64,000 nucleotides of DNA from Streptomyces odontomachi (lineage in GTDB: Bacteria > Actinomycetota > Actinomycetes > Streptomycetales > Streptomycetaceae). The notes beneath the pieces are model-generated. The model saw only the letters and a program-made list of their open reading frames with translations, ran no database searches and was not told the DNA's origin. Below, one piece after another: positions 7,963 to 16,876 of this stretch. How positions within the stretch are numbered: position 1 is the stretch's first letter; each line of letters opens with the position of its first letter. Location: contig NZ_JAMJWG010000010.1 of NCBI RefSeq assembly GCF_024435355.1, positions 248,001-312,000 of the forward strand. Reading direction: 5' to 3'. The translations under genes and the position numbers were made by a program.

Positions 7963-8102
7963 ACGTCCACCATCGGCCCGGGTGAAGGGATGGGTCCACC
8001 CCCTCCCGCCGCTCGCTCGTTCGGGTGCGCACCTCGTGCACGGTGCGGCCGCGACGCCCAGGATGGACTTCGCGGTGCACCTACTCGCGAAGGTGAACGA
8101 AC

Positions 8103-8399
8103 ATGGCAATGTATGTCATATTGCTGAACTGGACCGATCAGGGCATTCAACACTACAAGGACACCTCGAAGCGCGCCGAGACCTTCGGCGCGGCGGCCCA
8201 GAAGCTCGGGGCGAAGCTCCTCCACATCTACTGGACGGTCGGCCCGTACGACCTCGTGGCCATCGTCGAGGCGCCCGACGACGAGACCGCCACCGCGGCG
8301 CTCCTCCAGCTCGGCGGGGTGGGCAATGTCCGTAGCACGGCCCTTCGGGCCTTCGGCCAGGAGGAGATGGACCGCATCATCAAGAAGGCCGCCGGCTGA
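8103..8399 (+). CDS. GYD domain-containing protein
   Basis: A 98-residue single-domain protein with a ferredoxin-like GYD fold. MAMYVILLNWTDQG begins the first strand and VGPYDLVAIVEAPDD holds the family signature (GxYD). Either Met 8103 or Met 8109 could be the start; GAAGGTGA lies upstream. The biochemical role of GYD proteins is unknown; they resemble dimeric alpha-beta barrel proteins. Its 3' end overlaps the 3' end of the convergent glycosyltransferase gene by 20 bp. Confidence 0.88.
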   Translation: MAMYVILLNWTDQGIQHYKDTSKRAETFGAAAQKLGAKLLHIYWTVGPYDLVAIVEAPDDETATAALLQLGGVGNVRSTALRAFGQEEMDRIIKKAAG

Positions 8400-9762
8400 C
8401 GGACCGGCTCATCGCTCCGGTGGTGAGCCACTCGACCACGGGACGGAAGTACCGTCGCACCGTCGACCACTCGTCGGAATACCACGTCTTGGCTATGGCC
8501 AGGTTTCGGTGAACGAGATCCTGGCGGTCTTCCGGCTGCATGACGAGTTCCGCGGCCCGGGTGACCAGCGAAGCATCGAACCCCGGCGTCTGCATGGAGA
8601 CCGACGGGCTCTCGAACGGATCACCGGCGGCCATCGTGAGAAAGTCGAAGCCGCGCGGCAGGAATTCGTTCACCATCACCGGATAACGCGCCGCGAACAG
8701 CGGCCTTTGGGCTACGACGCTCTCTATGACCGGGTTTCCGAAACCCTCCGCCGTACTCGCGAACGTGATGAGGTCGGCGGCGAGGTAGGCATCGTTGACG
8801 CAGAAGTGACGCGCTGAAGCGTCGGCACGGTGCGGGCATGGTGGACACGCGGACAAGCCGCCGTCCATGAAGCGCAGCGCCACACCGAGCTGATCGGAGA
8901 GTTCGATGAGCGATGACTTGTAGTTTTCGAGATCACCCGGCGAGAGCCCGAAGCCACCTCTGACCGGTCCGGTGACAACGAGAACCGGGGTCCTGTCCAC
9001 CTGCGCAGCGACCTGCGCCGCAAAGTGGACGGAATGCTGAATCCCCTTCATGGGGACGCAGCGGGTGGGTTGCACGAACACCAGCGCGTTGCTCGGCAGC
9101 TCCAGGCTCTCCCGGAAGGCCGCCGGGCGGTGCAGACTCTCCTGGACGTCGAACGAGAACATGTTCGGAACCGCGATACCGCCGCCCATGCCGCCTGGCC
9201 GCCGCTTCGCCAGTCCGCCCAGCGCGTGCGACGTCAGCGCGACATGGAGAATCTGATCGTCCACCGGCGGGAGGTTTCGACCGGCCGCATAATTGAAGTA
9301 CGGAATGCGTGCGGGGAGACGCTCCCACACGTAGTCATGCTCCCTGCTGACGACACGGATAGGCCTGTTGCTCAGGAGGCGCGCTATCGCGGCAGTGAAC
9401 GGGAGCGATATGGGATAGGACAGCAGCGCATCGACATGAATAGCCTCGATTCCGTGCCGGTCGACAAGTCGCACCAGTGTTGCGTGGACGGGTTCCGCCG
9501 CCTCCTGCACGAGCGCATCGACGTGAGCGAAGTGTTGCCGGGTTCTGGCGGCGGCAGCGGCTTCCAGGATGCGCCTGTTGACCGGGTGCCGCCGGGACAG
9601 AATGTCCAACGTGGCGATGTGCGGAGCCGACTCGGGCTGCGGCTGGCCTCGAATGGCCAACGTCTCCATACCGAAGGAGCGGTAGTAGCGTTCCCATTTC
9701 AGGATCTCCACCGCCGGCCCGACATTGGGGGGCCCACCCGATGCAATCGTGCACATCCTCAT
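8380..9762 (-). CDS. Glycosyltransferase-like protein (GT-B fold, group 1 type), unassigned substrate
   Basis: A 460-residue protein with a GT-B organisation. The N-terminal half (residues 1-210) holds strands such as RVVSREHDYVWERLP. The C-terminal half begins with a KG-type segment (VQPTRCVPMKGIQHS) and contains the donor-binding STAEGFGNPVIESV of GT4-like enzymes. It has an unusual Cys-rich insertion, CPPCPHRADASARHFC (~316-331), which could bind zinc. The 54-bp gap to the upstream Gfo/Idh/MocA oxidoreductase suggests a two-gene operon that makes or decorates a sugar product. Codon use is less GC-biased than in neighbours. It might also be a phosphorylase- or epimerase-like GT-B protein. 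Confidence 0.75.
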   Translation of the reverse strand: MRMCTIASGGPPNVGPAVEILKWERYYRSFGMETLAIRGQPQPESAPHIATLDILSRRHPVNRRILEAAAAARTRQHFAHVDALVQEAAEPVHATLVRLVDRHGIEAIHVDALLSYPISLPFTAAIARLLSNRPIRVVSREHDYVWERLPARIPYFNYAAGRNLPPVDDQILHVALTSHALGGLAKRRPGGMGGGIAVPNMFSFDVQESLHRPAAFRESLELPSNALVFVQPTRCVPMKGIQHSVHFAAQVAAQVDRTPVLVVTGPVRGGFGLSPGDLENYKSSLIELSDQLGVALRFMDGGLSACPPCPHRADASARHFCVNDAYLAADLITFASTAEGFGNPVIESVVAQRPLFAARYPVMVNEFLPRGFDFLTMAAGDPFESPSVSMQTPGFDASLVTRAAELVMQPEDRQDLVHRNLAIAKTWYSDEWSTVRRYFRPVVEWLTTGAMSRSVSRRPS

Positions 9763-9816
9763 GACCGCACATCATGACCGAGCCGAGCCCGGCATGGACA
9801 CCACCATGCCGCGTTC

Positions 9817-10911
9817 CTAGCCGCGAATGTCCCCGATTCCGGACTGAACGGGCTTCCAGGCCGAGGCGCGCATGGAGTCATGGACCGCCTCGATGGCGTC
9901 CACCAGGTGGTACGCGAGCTCGGGGCCCAGCCGGTGGTCCTCGCCGGCGCGAAGGGCCCGGCCGAGATCCCGCAGACCACTTCCGTACACCTCACCATCG
10001 CCCGAGGCGTCCTCGATGGTTTCGTCACTACCGTCTTCGCGCAGGAGACGGAGAGGTTCCGAGTAGTGGGTGGGATCAGGGAGCACCAGGGTTCCCTTCG
10101 TTCCATACACTTCGATCCTGGGGAGCACCGTCCCCCAGACGTCGAAACTGGTCACAATACTGGCCATGGCACCGGATTCGAACCTCACATGCGCATTGAT
10201 GTGGGTCTCCGTCTCGACCGGGAATTCCGTTCCGGCGAGCGGGCCGGTGCTTATGACGCGGGAGGGAAATGTCGTTCCGCCCAGGGCGGATACCGCTTCG
10301 ACGGGCGAGTTGAACATCCACAGGAGGGCGGACAGGTAGTACGGCGCCCGATTGAAGAAGGGGCCCCCGCCGACCGAGGCGTAATACGCGCGCGGGTCGG
10401 GATGCCATGACTCGTGCCCATGCGTCATCACGAAGGCGGTCGCAGCGAACGGTCGCCCTATGGCGCCCTCGTCGACCAGCCCGCGCGCGGTGGTGAGGGT
10501 CCAGCCGAGGACCTGGTCGGGCGCGCAGGCCACCCGCAGCCCCTGCCTCTTCGCGAACTCCAGGACCTCCGTGGTCTCATTCCGCGTGTTCGTGAGAGGC
10601 TTCTCGGAATAGACGTGTTTCCCTGCCAGCAGCGCCGCCTTGCACACGTCCAGATGCTGATCCGGTGGGGTCAGATTAAGGATGACCTCAACGGACTCAT
10701 CGGCCAGGAGTTCGTCGAGGGACGCGGTGGTGGGCACCCCGTACTCCGAGGCGAGTGCTTCCGCGCGTTCCGGATCGAGGTCGGTGCACGCGACAAGCGA
10801 AAGGGCAGGGTCACGAGCTATACCCGCCATGTACCTGGGGCTCACCCTGCCGCAGCCGACCATCCCTATCCGCAGCGGCGGTGAAAAGAGCGCATCAGGG
10901 GAGCTGGACAT
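9817..10911 (-). CDS. Gfo/Idh/MocA family NAD(P)-dependent oxidoreductase
   Basis: A 364-residue sugar dehydrogenase-type enzyme. The start at 10911 (MSSSPDALFSPPLR) is preceded by AGGAAGG; the upstream in-frame codon at 11010 lacks a site. The Rossmann fold opens RIGMVGCGRVSPRYM (G-x-G-x-x), and the Gfo/Idh signature SEKPLTNT (EKP, catalytic Lys) is near residue 110. The C-terminal half forms the substrate domain (GGGPFFNRAPYYLSALLWM). Such enzymes oxidise or epimerise cyclitols and sugars. It is followed by the glycosyltransferase-like gene on the same strand, so the pair may process one glycoside. Confidence 0.92.
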   Translation of the reverse strand: MSSSPDALFSPPLRIGMVGCGRVSPRYMAGIARDPALSLVACTDLDPERAEALASEYGVPTTASLDELLADESVEVILNLTPPDQHLDVCKAALLAGKHVYSEKPLTNTRNETTEVLEFAKRQGLRVACAPDQVLGWTLTTARGLVDEGAIGRPFAATAFVMTHGHESWHPDPRAYYASVGGGPFFNRAPYYLSALLWMFNSPVEAVSALGGTTFPSRVISTGPLAGTEFPVETETHINAHVRFESGAMASIVTSFDVWGTVLPRIEVYGTKGTLVLPDPTHYSEPLRLLREDGSDETIEDASGDGEVYGSGLRDLGRALRAGEDHRLGPELAYHLVDAIEAVHDSMRASAWKPVQSGIGDIRG

Positions 10912-11198
10912 ACGGAACACCTTCCTACCTCGGCCAGTCGTTATCTTGGAATTCGGCGTCGGATAACATTCCGTGAGCAATTGCAATGGAGTCGTGTACG
11001 GTACATGCACTTGCTCGGCATGGTGGAATCTTCAGATCCTCACGCCGGAGCACGACCACATGAGCCTCCGGCTCATGCACGGGTAGGAGTAGGTGGGAGA
11101 ATGCGCCGAGATCCACCGGCAACCGGGGACCGCAGGGAGTGTAGCCAGATCGCGACGAGCGGCGTCAAGTGGTCTTCCGTCACCAATCGTTGGCCGGG
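10912..11198. other. Intergenic region (287 bp)
   Basis: No credible gene. It should hold the promoter of the oxidoreductase/glycosyltransferase operon on the minus strand. A short perfect hairpin, CATGAGCC-TCC-GGCTCATG at 11059-11077, could be a transcript end of the ABC operon or a protein site. The stretch 10930-11000 is AT-richer than the surroundings, as expected for a promoter. Confidence 0.5.
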
Positions 11199-11999
11199 TC
11201 AGTGCCCCGAACTCATGTAGTGCCGGATCTGGCGATGCCAGAACCACAGAGCGACGCCCCACAGGACCGAACCCACCACAGGCGTGCACCAGGCAAAGGC
11301 CGCGGGGACGTATAGCTCACCCGTATGGTTCAACAACACCGTGGCCGGGAGATAAGCGACGAAGGCAAGAGGAAGCGCGAAGGTGAGGGCAGACCTCGCC
11401 ACGCCGGGCAGAATGGACAACGGATAGCCGCCGAACGTGTTGATGACCCGGTCCACAAGCATCCGGAGCGAGCGGACCGACATCATACGAAAGGCAAAAG
11501 CCGACACGAACACCTGAATAGCCGCCTCCACCAACCCGCCGCCCAGCACGGCGAGAACGAGGAAGGCGACCGAGCCGGCCGACCAGTCGACCCGCACGAG
11601 ATGTGCGGCCACCACCAGCAGCGTGGCTCCACCCGTCAGATCACCCAGGGACTGAAGCCTGATGCGGCGGGTCACCAACTGCACGAAAGGGCTCACCGGC
11701 CGCACCAGGAACCGGTCGAAGTGCCCGTCCCGCACGATGTAGTCGATCCCGAACAGCTCGGCAAAGGGGACGGTGAACAGAGCATGGGACATGAGCCTCA
11801 TGCTGTAGAGGAAAGCGATCTCACCCAGCGACCAGGAGGCGATCGAGCCGAACTGGCGGATCACCACCCAGACGAAGGCAAGACCGACTCCCTGATACGC
11901 GACCCCGGCCACGATCCAGAGCGCCAGATTGCTCCGGTACTGCAACTCGCTGCGCAGCGCAGCGCCGAGAAGCGCCCGGTAGATCCGCAGGGTCCGCAT
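11199..11999 (-). CDS. ABC-2 type permease (DUF990/ABC2_membrane_6)
   Basis: A 266-residue membrane subunit with about six hydrophobic segments (around 20-45, 55-75, 115-135, 140-165, 200-225 and 232-255). The sequence MRTLRIYRALLGAALRSELQYR...NLALWIVAG is typical of the DUF990 branch of ABC-2 exporters, which always occurs as a pair of permeases plus an ATPase. It follows the second permease with a 3-bp gap. The exported substrate is not known for most members of this branch. Confidence 0.9.
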   Translation of the reverse strand: MRTLRIYRALLGAALRSELQYRSNLALWIVAGVAYQGVGLAFVWVVIRQFGSIASWSLGEIAFLYSMRLMSHALFTVPFAELFGIDYIVRDGHFDRFLVRPVSPFVQLVTRRIRLQSLGDLTGGATLLVVAAHLVRVDWSAGSVAFLVLAVLGGGLVEAAIQVFVSAFAFRMMSVRSLRMLVDRVINTFGGYPLSILPGVARSALTFALPLAFVAYLPATVLLNHTGELYVPAAFAWCTPVVGSVLWGVALWFWHRQIRHYMSSGH

Positions 12000-12002
12000 T
12001 CC

Positions 12003-12884
12003 CTATCCCCCCTGGATGGTGACCCGGCGGAACACCCGCCGCCAGACCAGCCTGAGAATCACCCAGACCACCACCGCCCAGCCCACCTGCTGGCCGATCA
12101 GCACCCAGGCCCCCGAACCCTGAACCCTGCCCAGATAAATGGCGACAGGGGCATACGACGACGCCTGGAAAGGCAGCACCGAGGCCGTCTCCCGCAGCCA
12201 CTCCGGCATGAACCACAGGGGAACCAGCGCGCCGGCCAGGAACTGGGAGATCGCGGTGTAGATCATGAACGGCCCCGACACCTCGAGGGTCCAGAAGGCG
12301 AGCATGCCCACCACGGCCTGAAGCAGCGTGGCAACGGCCCAGCCCACCAGGAGCGCGATCACGTACTCTCCCGCGGCCAGCGCCGATGCCGGGCCGACCG
12401 CGCCACCCGCCAGGACGGCGAAGGGCAGGCCGACCAGCGCGAACGGCAACAGCACCGCGGTGCCCCCGACCTGGCAGGCGATCACCTGATGGAGGAAGCC
12501 CAGCGGCCTGAGCAGGTCCATCGCAACGGTCCCCTCCCGCACCCGTTGAGGGATCTGCTCCGACGCCCGGGGCATGAACACCCAGGATTGCAGGCTCACG
12601 ATGGTGGAGTAGGCGATCTGGAGCGGAAGGGTGACCCCGTGCACCGTGCGGTGCTCGCCGTAGACCGCCACCCACACCACCCGGAACAGGTAGATCTGGA
12701 TGATCAGGCCAGCCAGGCCCAGCGCGTAGTCGGCCCGATAGACCGTCACGGCCCTGGCCTGGAGCCGGCAGAACGCGAGCCAGGAACGCACCTTCAGGGC
12801 CGTGCCGTTCACGGTCCCGTTCGCCGCCCCGCTCGCTGCCCCTTTCACGGTCCCGTTCGCCGCCCCGTTCACGGTCCCGTTCAC
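12003..12884 (-). CDS. ABC-2 type permease (DUF990-like) with a repetitive N-terminus
   Basis: A 293-residue membrane subunit, partner of the downstream permease. The core from residue ~30 (VRSWLAFCRLQARAVTVYRADYALGL) has six hydrophobic segments and the SLQSWVFMPRASEQIPQRVREGTVAMDLLRP cytoplasmic loop seen in this family. Residues 1-28 are a low-complexity Asn-Gly-Thr-Val/Ala repeat encoded by a tandem DNA repeat. Orthologues normally start close to residue 30, so this extension is recent. The start overlaps the ATPase stop by 4 bp. Confidence 0.9.
   Translation of the reverse strand: MNGTVNGAANGTVKGAASGAANGTVNGTALKVRSWLAFCRLQARAVTVYRADYALGLAGLIIQIYLFRVVWVAVYGEHRTVHGVTLPLQIAYSTIVSLQSWVFMPRASEQIPQRVREGTVAMDLLRPLGFLHQVIACQVGGTAVLLPFALVGLPFAVLAGGAVGPASALAAGEYVIALLVGWAVATLLQAVVGMLAFWTLEVSGPFMIYTAISQFLAGALVPLWFMPEWLRETASVLPFQASSYAPVAIYLGRVQGSGAWVLIGQQVGWAVVVWVILRLVWRRVFRRVTIQGG
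12808..12884. repeat. 24-bp tandem repeat at the 5' end of an ABC permease gene
   Basis: A 24-bp unit beginning TTCACGGTCCCGTTCGCC (plus strand) occurs at 12808-12831 and 12844-12867, with a partial copy at 12868-12884 and a diverged 12-bp spacer at 12832-12843. All units are multiples of 3, so length changes keep the permease frame. Confidence 0.8.
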
Positions 12885-13939
12885 GACAGCGCGCGCTGGG
12901 CGTAGATCTGGCGGATCACCGGCTCCAACGCGGGTTCGACGATCGACAGGTCCGACATGCGGTGTCGCTTCATCACCGCGGCGATCAGATCGGCGGCGGA
13001 GACCACCGCGGGGTCGAAGCGCAGGTGCAGCTCTCCCCGTCCCGCCGGCACCAGCTCCGCTCCGATCAGGTCGACCCAGTCGTCCGGTGCGTCATCCGCG
13101 TGATCGGCTTCGGCCAGCCGGAACACCAGCTGCCGGTAGGGCGCGTACCTCTTCTTGAGGGTCTGCACATCACCGTCGTAGAGCACCCGACCGTGGTCGA
13201 TCAGCACGATGCGTCGGCACAACCGCTCCACGTCGTCCAGGTCGTGGGTGGTGAGGATGATCGTGGTGCGGTACTCCCGGTTCAGCCGTTCGACGAGGTG
13301 GCGGATGCGCTCCTTGGCGACCACGTCCAGGCCGATGGTGGGCTCGTCCAGGTACAGGACGCGGGGCCGGTACAGCATGGCGGCCGCGAGATCACCGCGC
13401 ATGCGCTGGCCCAGGGAGAGCTGGCGCACCGGGGTGTCCAGGAAGTCGTCCATCTCCAGGATCTCCGTGAACTCGCCCAGGACCCGGTCGTAGTCGCGCG
13501 GGGGGATGTCGTAGAGCACCCCGACCAGCCTGAGTGACTCCCGCAGCGGCAGGTCCCACCACAGCTGGCTGCGCTGGCCGAAGACGACGCCGATCTGGCG
13601 GGAGTTGGCCTCCCGGTCCCGCCACGGAACGAGGCCACCGACCTCGACCTCGCCGCCGGTCGGCACCAGGATGCCGGTCAGCATCTTGATCGTGGTGGAC
13701 TTCCCGGCCCCGTTCGGGCCCAGGTACCCGACCAGTTCCCCCTCCGCCACGTCGAAGCTCACGTCGTCCACGGCACGGGCCACCGTGTACTGCCTGGTCA
13801 CCAGGGTCCGCAGGCCACCGAAGGGGCCGGCGTGGCGCTTCGGTCGACGGAACTCCTTGACCAGGTTGCGCACGCGGACCATCGGGGTTGAGTCTCTCGC
13901 CACGGGTGCCCCTTGCATGAGCTTGCCGTTGATCGTCAT
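12881..13939 (-). CDS. ABC-2 exporter ATP-binding protein
   Basis: A 352-residue cytoplasmic ATPase that powers the two DUF990 permeases encoded just downstream (4-bp overlap). Walker A is GPNGAGKST (~80-88), the signature is LSLGQRMRGD in place of LSGGQ, and Walker B is VLYLDEPTIGLD. The Q-loop segment IGVVFGQRSQLWWDLP and LSLGQRM are characteristic of ATPases paired with DUF990 permeases. A C-terminal extension (~270-352) is probably regulatory. The start could be Met1 or Met20 (MVRVRNLVKEF). Confidence 0.94.
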   Translation of the reverse strand: MTINGKLMQGAPVARDSTPMVRVRNLVKEFRRPKRHAGPFGGLRTLVTRQYTVARAVDDVSFDVAEGELVGYLGPNGAGKSTTIKMLTGILVPTGGEVEVGGLVPWRDREANSRQIGVVFGQRSQLWWDLPLRESLRLVGVLYDIPPRDYDRVLGEFTEILEMDDFLDTPVRQLSLGQRMRGDLAAAMLYRPRVLYLDEPTIGLDVVAKERIRHLVERLNREYRTTIILTTHDLDDVERLCRRIVLIDHGRVLYDGDVQTLKKRYAPYRQLVFRLAEADHADDAPDDWVDLIGAELVPAGRGELHLRFDPAVVSAADLIAAVMKRHRMSDLSIVEPALEPVIRQIYAQRALS

Positions 13940-13988
13940 CCGGGATCCTAGGGAGCCGGACCGCGTCCTGGCTCACGCCCTCACGCCC

Positions 13989-14657
13989 TCACGCTCTCAG
14001 ATAGGCCAGCACCGCCAGCACCCTGCGGTGCGTGTCGTCCGCCGGGGGCAGGTCCAACTTGGCGAAGATGCTGCTGATGTGCTTGCCCACGGCCGCTTCC
14101 GACACCACGAGTTCCCGCGCGGTCGCCCCGTTCGACCTGCCCTCGGCGATCAGGGCGAGGACTTCACGCTCGCGCGGCGTGAGCCTCGCCAGCGGGTCAC
14201 GGCGGCGGCGCAGGAGCTGGCGTACGACTTCCGGGTCGACGACCGTGCCACCGTCCGCGACCTCGCACAGGGCGGCCACGAACTCCTCGACCTGCCCGAC
14301 CCGGTCCTTGAGCAGATAGCCGACACCGGATCCGTCCCCGGAGTCGAGCAGTTCGGCCGCGTACCTGCGCTGCACGTACTGGCTGAGGACCAGGACGGGC
14401 AACGCGGGTGTGCGCTCGCGTAGACGTACCGCCGCGTGCAGGCCCTCGTCCTGGAATCCGGGCGGCATGCGGACATCCGTCACGACGATGTCGGGGGTGT
14501 CTTCCTCGACCGCGGCGACCAGCGCCTCGGCGTCCGCGACGGCCGCGACGACCTGGTGGCCGCACCGGGTGAGCAGGCCGATGAGCCCCTCCCGCAGCAG
14601 GACGCTGTCCTCGGCCAGCACTACGCGGAGCGACCGGTCGGCTCGCAGGGATCGCAA
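13989..14657 (-). CDS. NarL/LuxR-family response regulator
   Basis: A receiver domain (SLRVVLAEDSVLLREGL; phosphoacceptor Asp in DIVVTDVRMPP; Lys in YLLKDRV) is followed by a LuxR-type HTH (LARLTPREREVLALIAEGRSNGATARELVVSEAAVGKH). The partner kinase gene overlaps upstream. No ATG fits the N-terminus. TTG at 14657 follows GTGGAG and gives a full first strand, while GTG at 14621 would remove part of it, so the start is uncertain. Its likely target is the divergent FtsX-type ABC transporter at 16139-19335. Confidence 0.9.
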   Translation of the reverse strand: MRSLRADRSLRVVLAEDSVLLREGLIGLLTRCGHQVVAAVADAEALVAAVEEDTPDIVVTDVRMPPGFQDEGLHAAVRLRERTPALPVLVLSQYVQRRYAAELLDSGDGSGVGYLLKDRVGQVEEFVAALCEVADGGTVVDPEVVRQLLRRRRDPLARLTPREREVLALIAEGRSNGATARELVVSEAAVGKHISSIFAKLDLPPADDTHRRVLAVLAYLRA

Positions 14658-15928
14658 GGGAACTCCACACTCAGCAAGGTCGGACCGCCCGGCGGACTGG
14701 ACAGGGAGAGTCTGCCATCGAGGACCGACACCCGGTCCGCGAGTCCGGTGAGCCCCGTGCCGGCAGCGGCGTCCGCGCCGCCTCGGCCGTCGTCGCGTAT
14801 CCGCAGGCACAGCCGCCCCTCGCGGTGGCCGCCGCTCACCTCGGCGCGGCTCGCCCCGCTGTGCCTGGCGATGTTGGCGAGCGCCTCGCAGACCACGAAG
14901 TACGCGGCCGACTCGACGGCCTGGGGCAGGCGTCCCGGCAGTTCGAGATCGACGTCGACGGGGAGCGGTGACCGGTCCACGACATCGGCGACGGCGGCAT
15001 GGAGTCCGTAGTCGGCGAGCACCTTGGGGTGAATGCCGTGAACGAGTTCGCGCAGCTCGGCGAGTGCCTTGCCGGCCTGGTCGTGGGCCTCGGCGAGCTG
15101 GTCGGCGAGCGGGCCCGGCGGTGCGTCCAGGCGGGCGAGGCCGAGCGTCATCGTCAGCGCGACGAGGCGCTGCTGGGCGCCGTCGTGCAGATCGCGCTCG
15201 ATACGGCGCCGTTCCGTCTCGAAGGCGTCCACCAAGCGCACCCGGGAGCGGGTGAGTTCGACCACCCGGGCGCTCAGGTCGCCGTCGCGCGGCGCGATCA
15301 GCAGCCGGGTCAGCGCGGACCGGGCGCCGGCGACGGCACCCAGGACGTAACCGCAGAGGGCCATGAGGACGAGCCCGAGCACGGCCACACCGAGAGCCGC
15401 CGGCCAGCTGGTGACGGTCCACTGCTTGAGCACCTTCGTCTGCTGACCGTCGCCGACCGTGGCCATCAGCAGCGGCGCCGCGACCAGGGAGAGCGGGAAG
15501 AGCAGTCCGACGGTGATCGCGAGAGCGTCAACCGGCCACAGCAGGCCGGCGAACAGCAGGGTGTAGCCCAGCTCCCGCCAGGTCGCCGGCTCGCGCAGCC
15601 GGGTCGCCAGCCAGGCCCGCAGCCCCCCGACGGTGGGCGCGGCGTGCCGGCCGGGCGCCGGCTCCCGGTCGACCAGGCGCAGCCTGCGCCGTTCCACCCA
15701 GGCCACCGGGATGCCGGCGAGTGCCGTGAGGACGAGCAGCGGCAGCCCCACCAGCACGACGGCGAGCACGCCGCCGGCCACCGCCGCGGTCACGATCCCC
15801 ACCAGCGCGACCATTCCGGTCACGGCGCCGGTGAGCAGGTAAGCCGCCGAGCGCCACGGCCACGGCGACACCAGAAAGCCGGGGCGGGACATGGCCTGCC
15901 ACACGTTCCGAGGGTGCATGAAGTGCAC
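14621..15928 (-). CDS. Sensor histidine kinase (HisKA_3 / NarL-type partner)
   Basis: A 435-residue membrane kinase. The N-terminal half has about four to six hydrophobic segments, in two groups around residues 25-70 and 115-205. The dimerisation and phosphoacceptor box is ERRRIERDLHDGAQQRLVAL (His about 243). The ATPase domain has ALANIARHSGAS (N box) and DDGRGGADAAAGTGLTGL (G boxes). Candidate starts are GTG 15928, ATG 15919 and ATG 15892. It overlaps the response regulator and diverges from an ABC transporter, the arrangement common for Streptomyces systems that respond to cell-envelope-active compounds. Confidence 0.92.
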   Translation of the reverse strand: MHFMHPRNVWQAMSRPGFLVSPWPWRSAAYLLTGAVTGMVALVGIVTAAVAGGVLAVVLVGLPLLVLTALAGIPVAWVERRRLRLVDREPAPGRHAAPTVGGLRAWLATRLREPATWRELGYTLLFAGLLWPVDALAITVGLLFPLSLVAAPLLMATVGDGQQTKVLKQWTVTSWPAALGVAVLGLVLMALCGYVLGAVAGARSALTRLLIAPRDGDLSARVVELTRSRVRLVDAFETERRRIERDLHDGAQQRLVALTMTLGLARLDAPPGPLADQLAEAHDQAGKALAELRELVHGIHPKVLADYGLHAAVADVVDRSPLPVDVDLELPGRLPQAVESAAYFVVCEALANIARHSGASRAEVSGGHREGRLCLRIRDDGRGGADAAAGTGLTGLADRVSVLDGRLSLSSPPGGPTLLSVEFPCDPCEPTGRSA

Positions 15929-16138
15929 CGTAGGAGGCCGGGCGGGACGAGCACCATCGGGCCAGGGGGAGGGCCCGGGGTAGGCCTGGCCCTACCCCAG
16001 GTCTCGGTCCTGCCGCACTGCGCCGGGCCGGCCCCGCACGGTTTCGTTGAGGCACCGAAGAGGCGGTGGCGGCGGCGTGACATCCGCCGCCGCCCCACCT
16101 GCCGTGCGGGTGGACCGACGACGAACGAGTGGGGACAG

Positions 16139-16876
16139 ATGATCAACGATGCCGTCCAGGTGCGCTCCGTCAGCAGACGGTACGGGTCGGGCGACAGCGC
16201 GGTGACGGCGCTCGACCAGGTCTCGCTCGCCTTCCCCGAAGGGACGTTCACCGCCGTCATGGGACCGTCAGGATCGGGCAAGTCGACCCTGCTGCACTGC
16301 GCCGCGGGGCTCGACCGGCCCACCTCCGGCTCGGTCACCGTCGCGGGGACCGAGCTGACGCGACTGGGCGAGACCCGGCTGACCCGGCTGCGCCGGGAAC
16401 GTATCGGCTTCGTCTTCCAGGCGTTCAACCTGCTGCCGTCCCTGACCGCCGAGCAGAACGTGGCACTGCCCCTGCGACTCGCCGGCCGCCGGCCCTCCGG
16501 GGCGCGGGTGCGCGAGGTGCTGCGGCAGGTCGGTCTCGGTGACCGGGCGCGGCACCGGCCGGCGGAGCTGTCCGGTGGCCAGCAGCAACGGGTCGCGCTG
16601 GCCCGTGCCCTGATCACCCGCCCCGCGGTGCTCTTCGGCGACGAGCCGACCGGTGCCCTGGACTCCCGGACCGGCCGGGAGGTGCTGGGCCTGCTGCGCG
16701 CCATGGTCGACGGCGACGGCCAGACGATCATCATGGTCACCCACGATCCGGTCGCGGCCTGCCACGCCGACCGCGTGGTCTTCCTCGTCGACGGGCGCCT
16801 GAACGGCGAACTGGCCGGCGCGGGCGCCGAGGACATCGCTGCGCACATGGCCAAGCTGGAGGCCGTGCCGTGCTGA
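16139..16876 (+). CDS. ABC transporter ATP-binding protein (MacB/LolD type)
   Basis: A 245-residue ATPase. Walker A is GPSGSGKST (~41-49), the Q loop is GFVFQAFNLLPSLTAEQNV, the signature is LSGGQQQRVALARAL, and Walker B is VLFGDEPTGALD. FVFQAFNLLPSLT is typical of ATPases paired with FtsX-fold permeases. It overlaps the permease start by 7 bp. The two genes probably form an exporter or mechanotransmission pump controlled by the divergent two-component system. Confidence 0.95.
   Translation: MINDAVQVRSVSRRYGSGDSAVTALDQVSLAFPEGTFTAVMGPSGSGKSTLLHCAAGLDRPTSGSVTVAGTELTRLGETRLTRLRRERIGFVFQAFNLLPSLTAEQNVALPLRLAGRRPSGARVREVLRQVGLGDRARHRPAELSGGQQQRVALARALITRPAVLFGDEPTGALDSRTGREVLGLLRAMVDGDGQTIIMVTHDPVAACHADRVVFLVDGRLNGELAGAGAEDIAAHMAKLEAVPC

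Noticed and set aside
14658..15422. Extended start of the response regulator at 15422
   Set aside because: The extension lies inside the histidine kinase gene in another frame and is Arg-rich; a receiver domain starts at about 14657.
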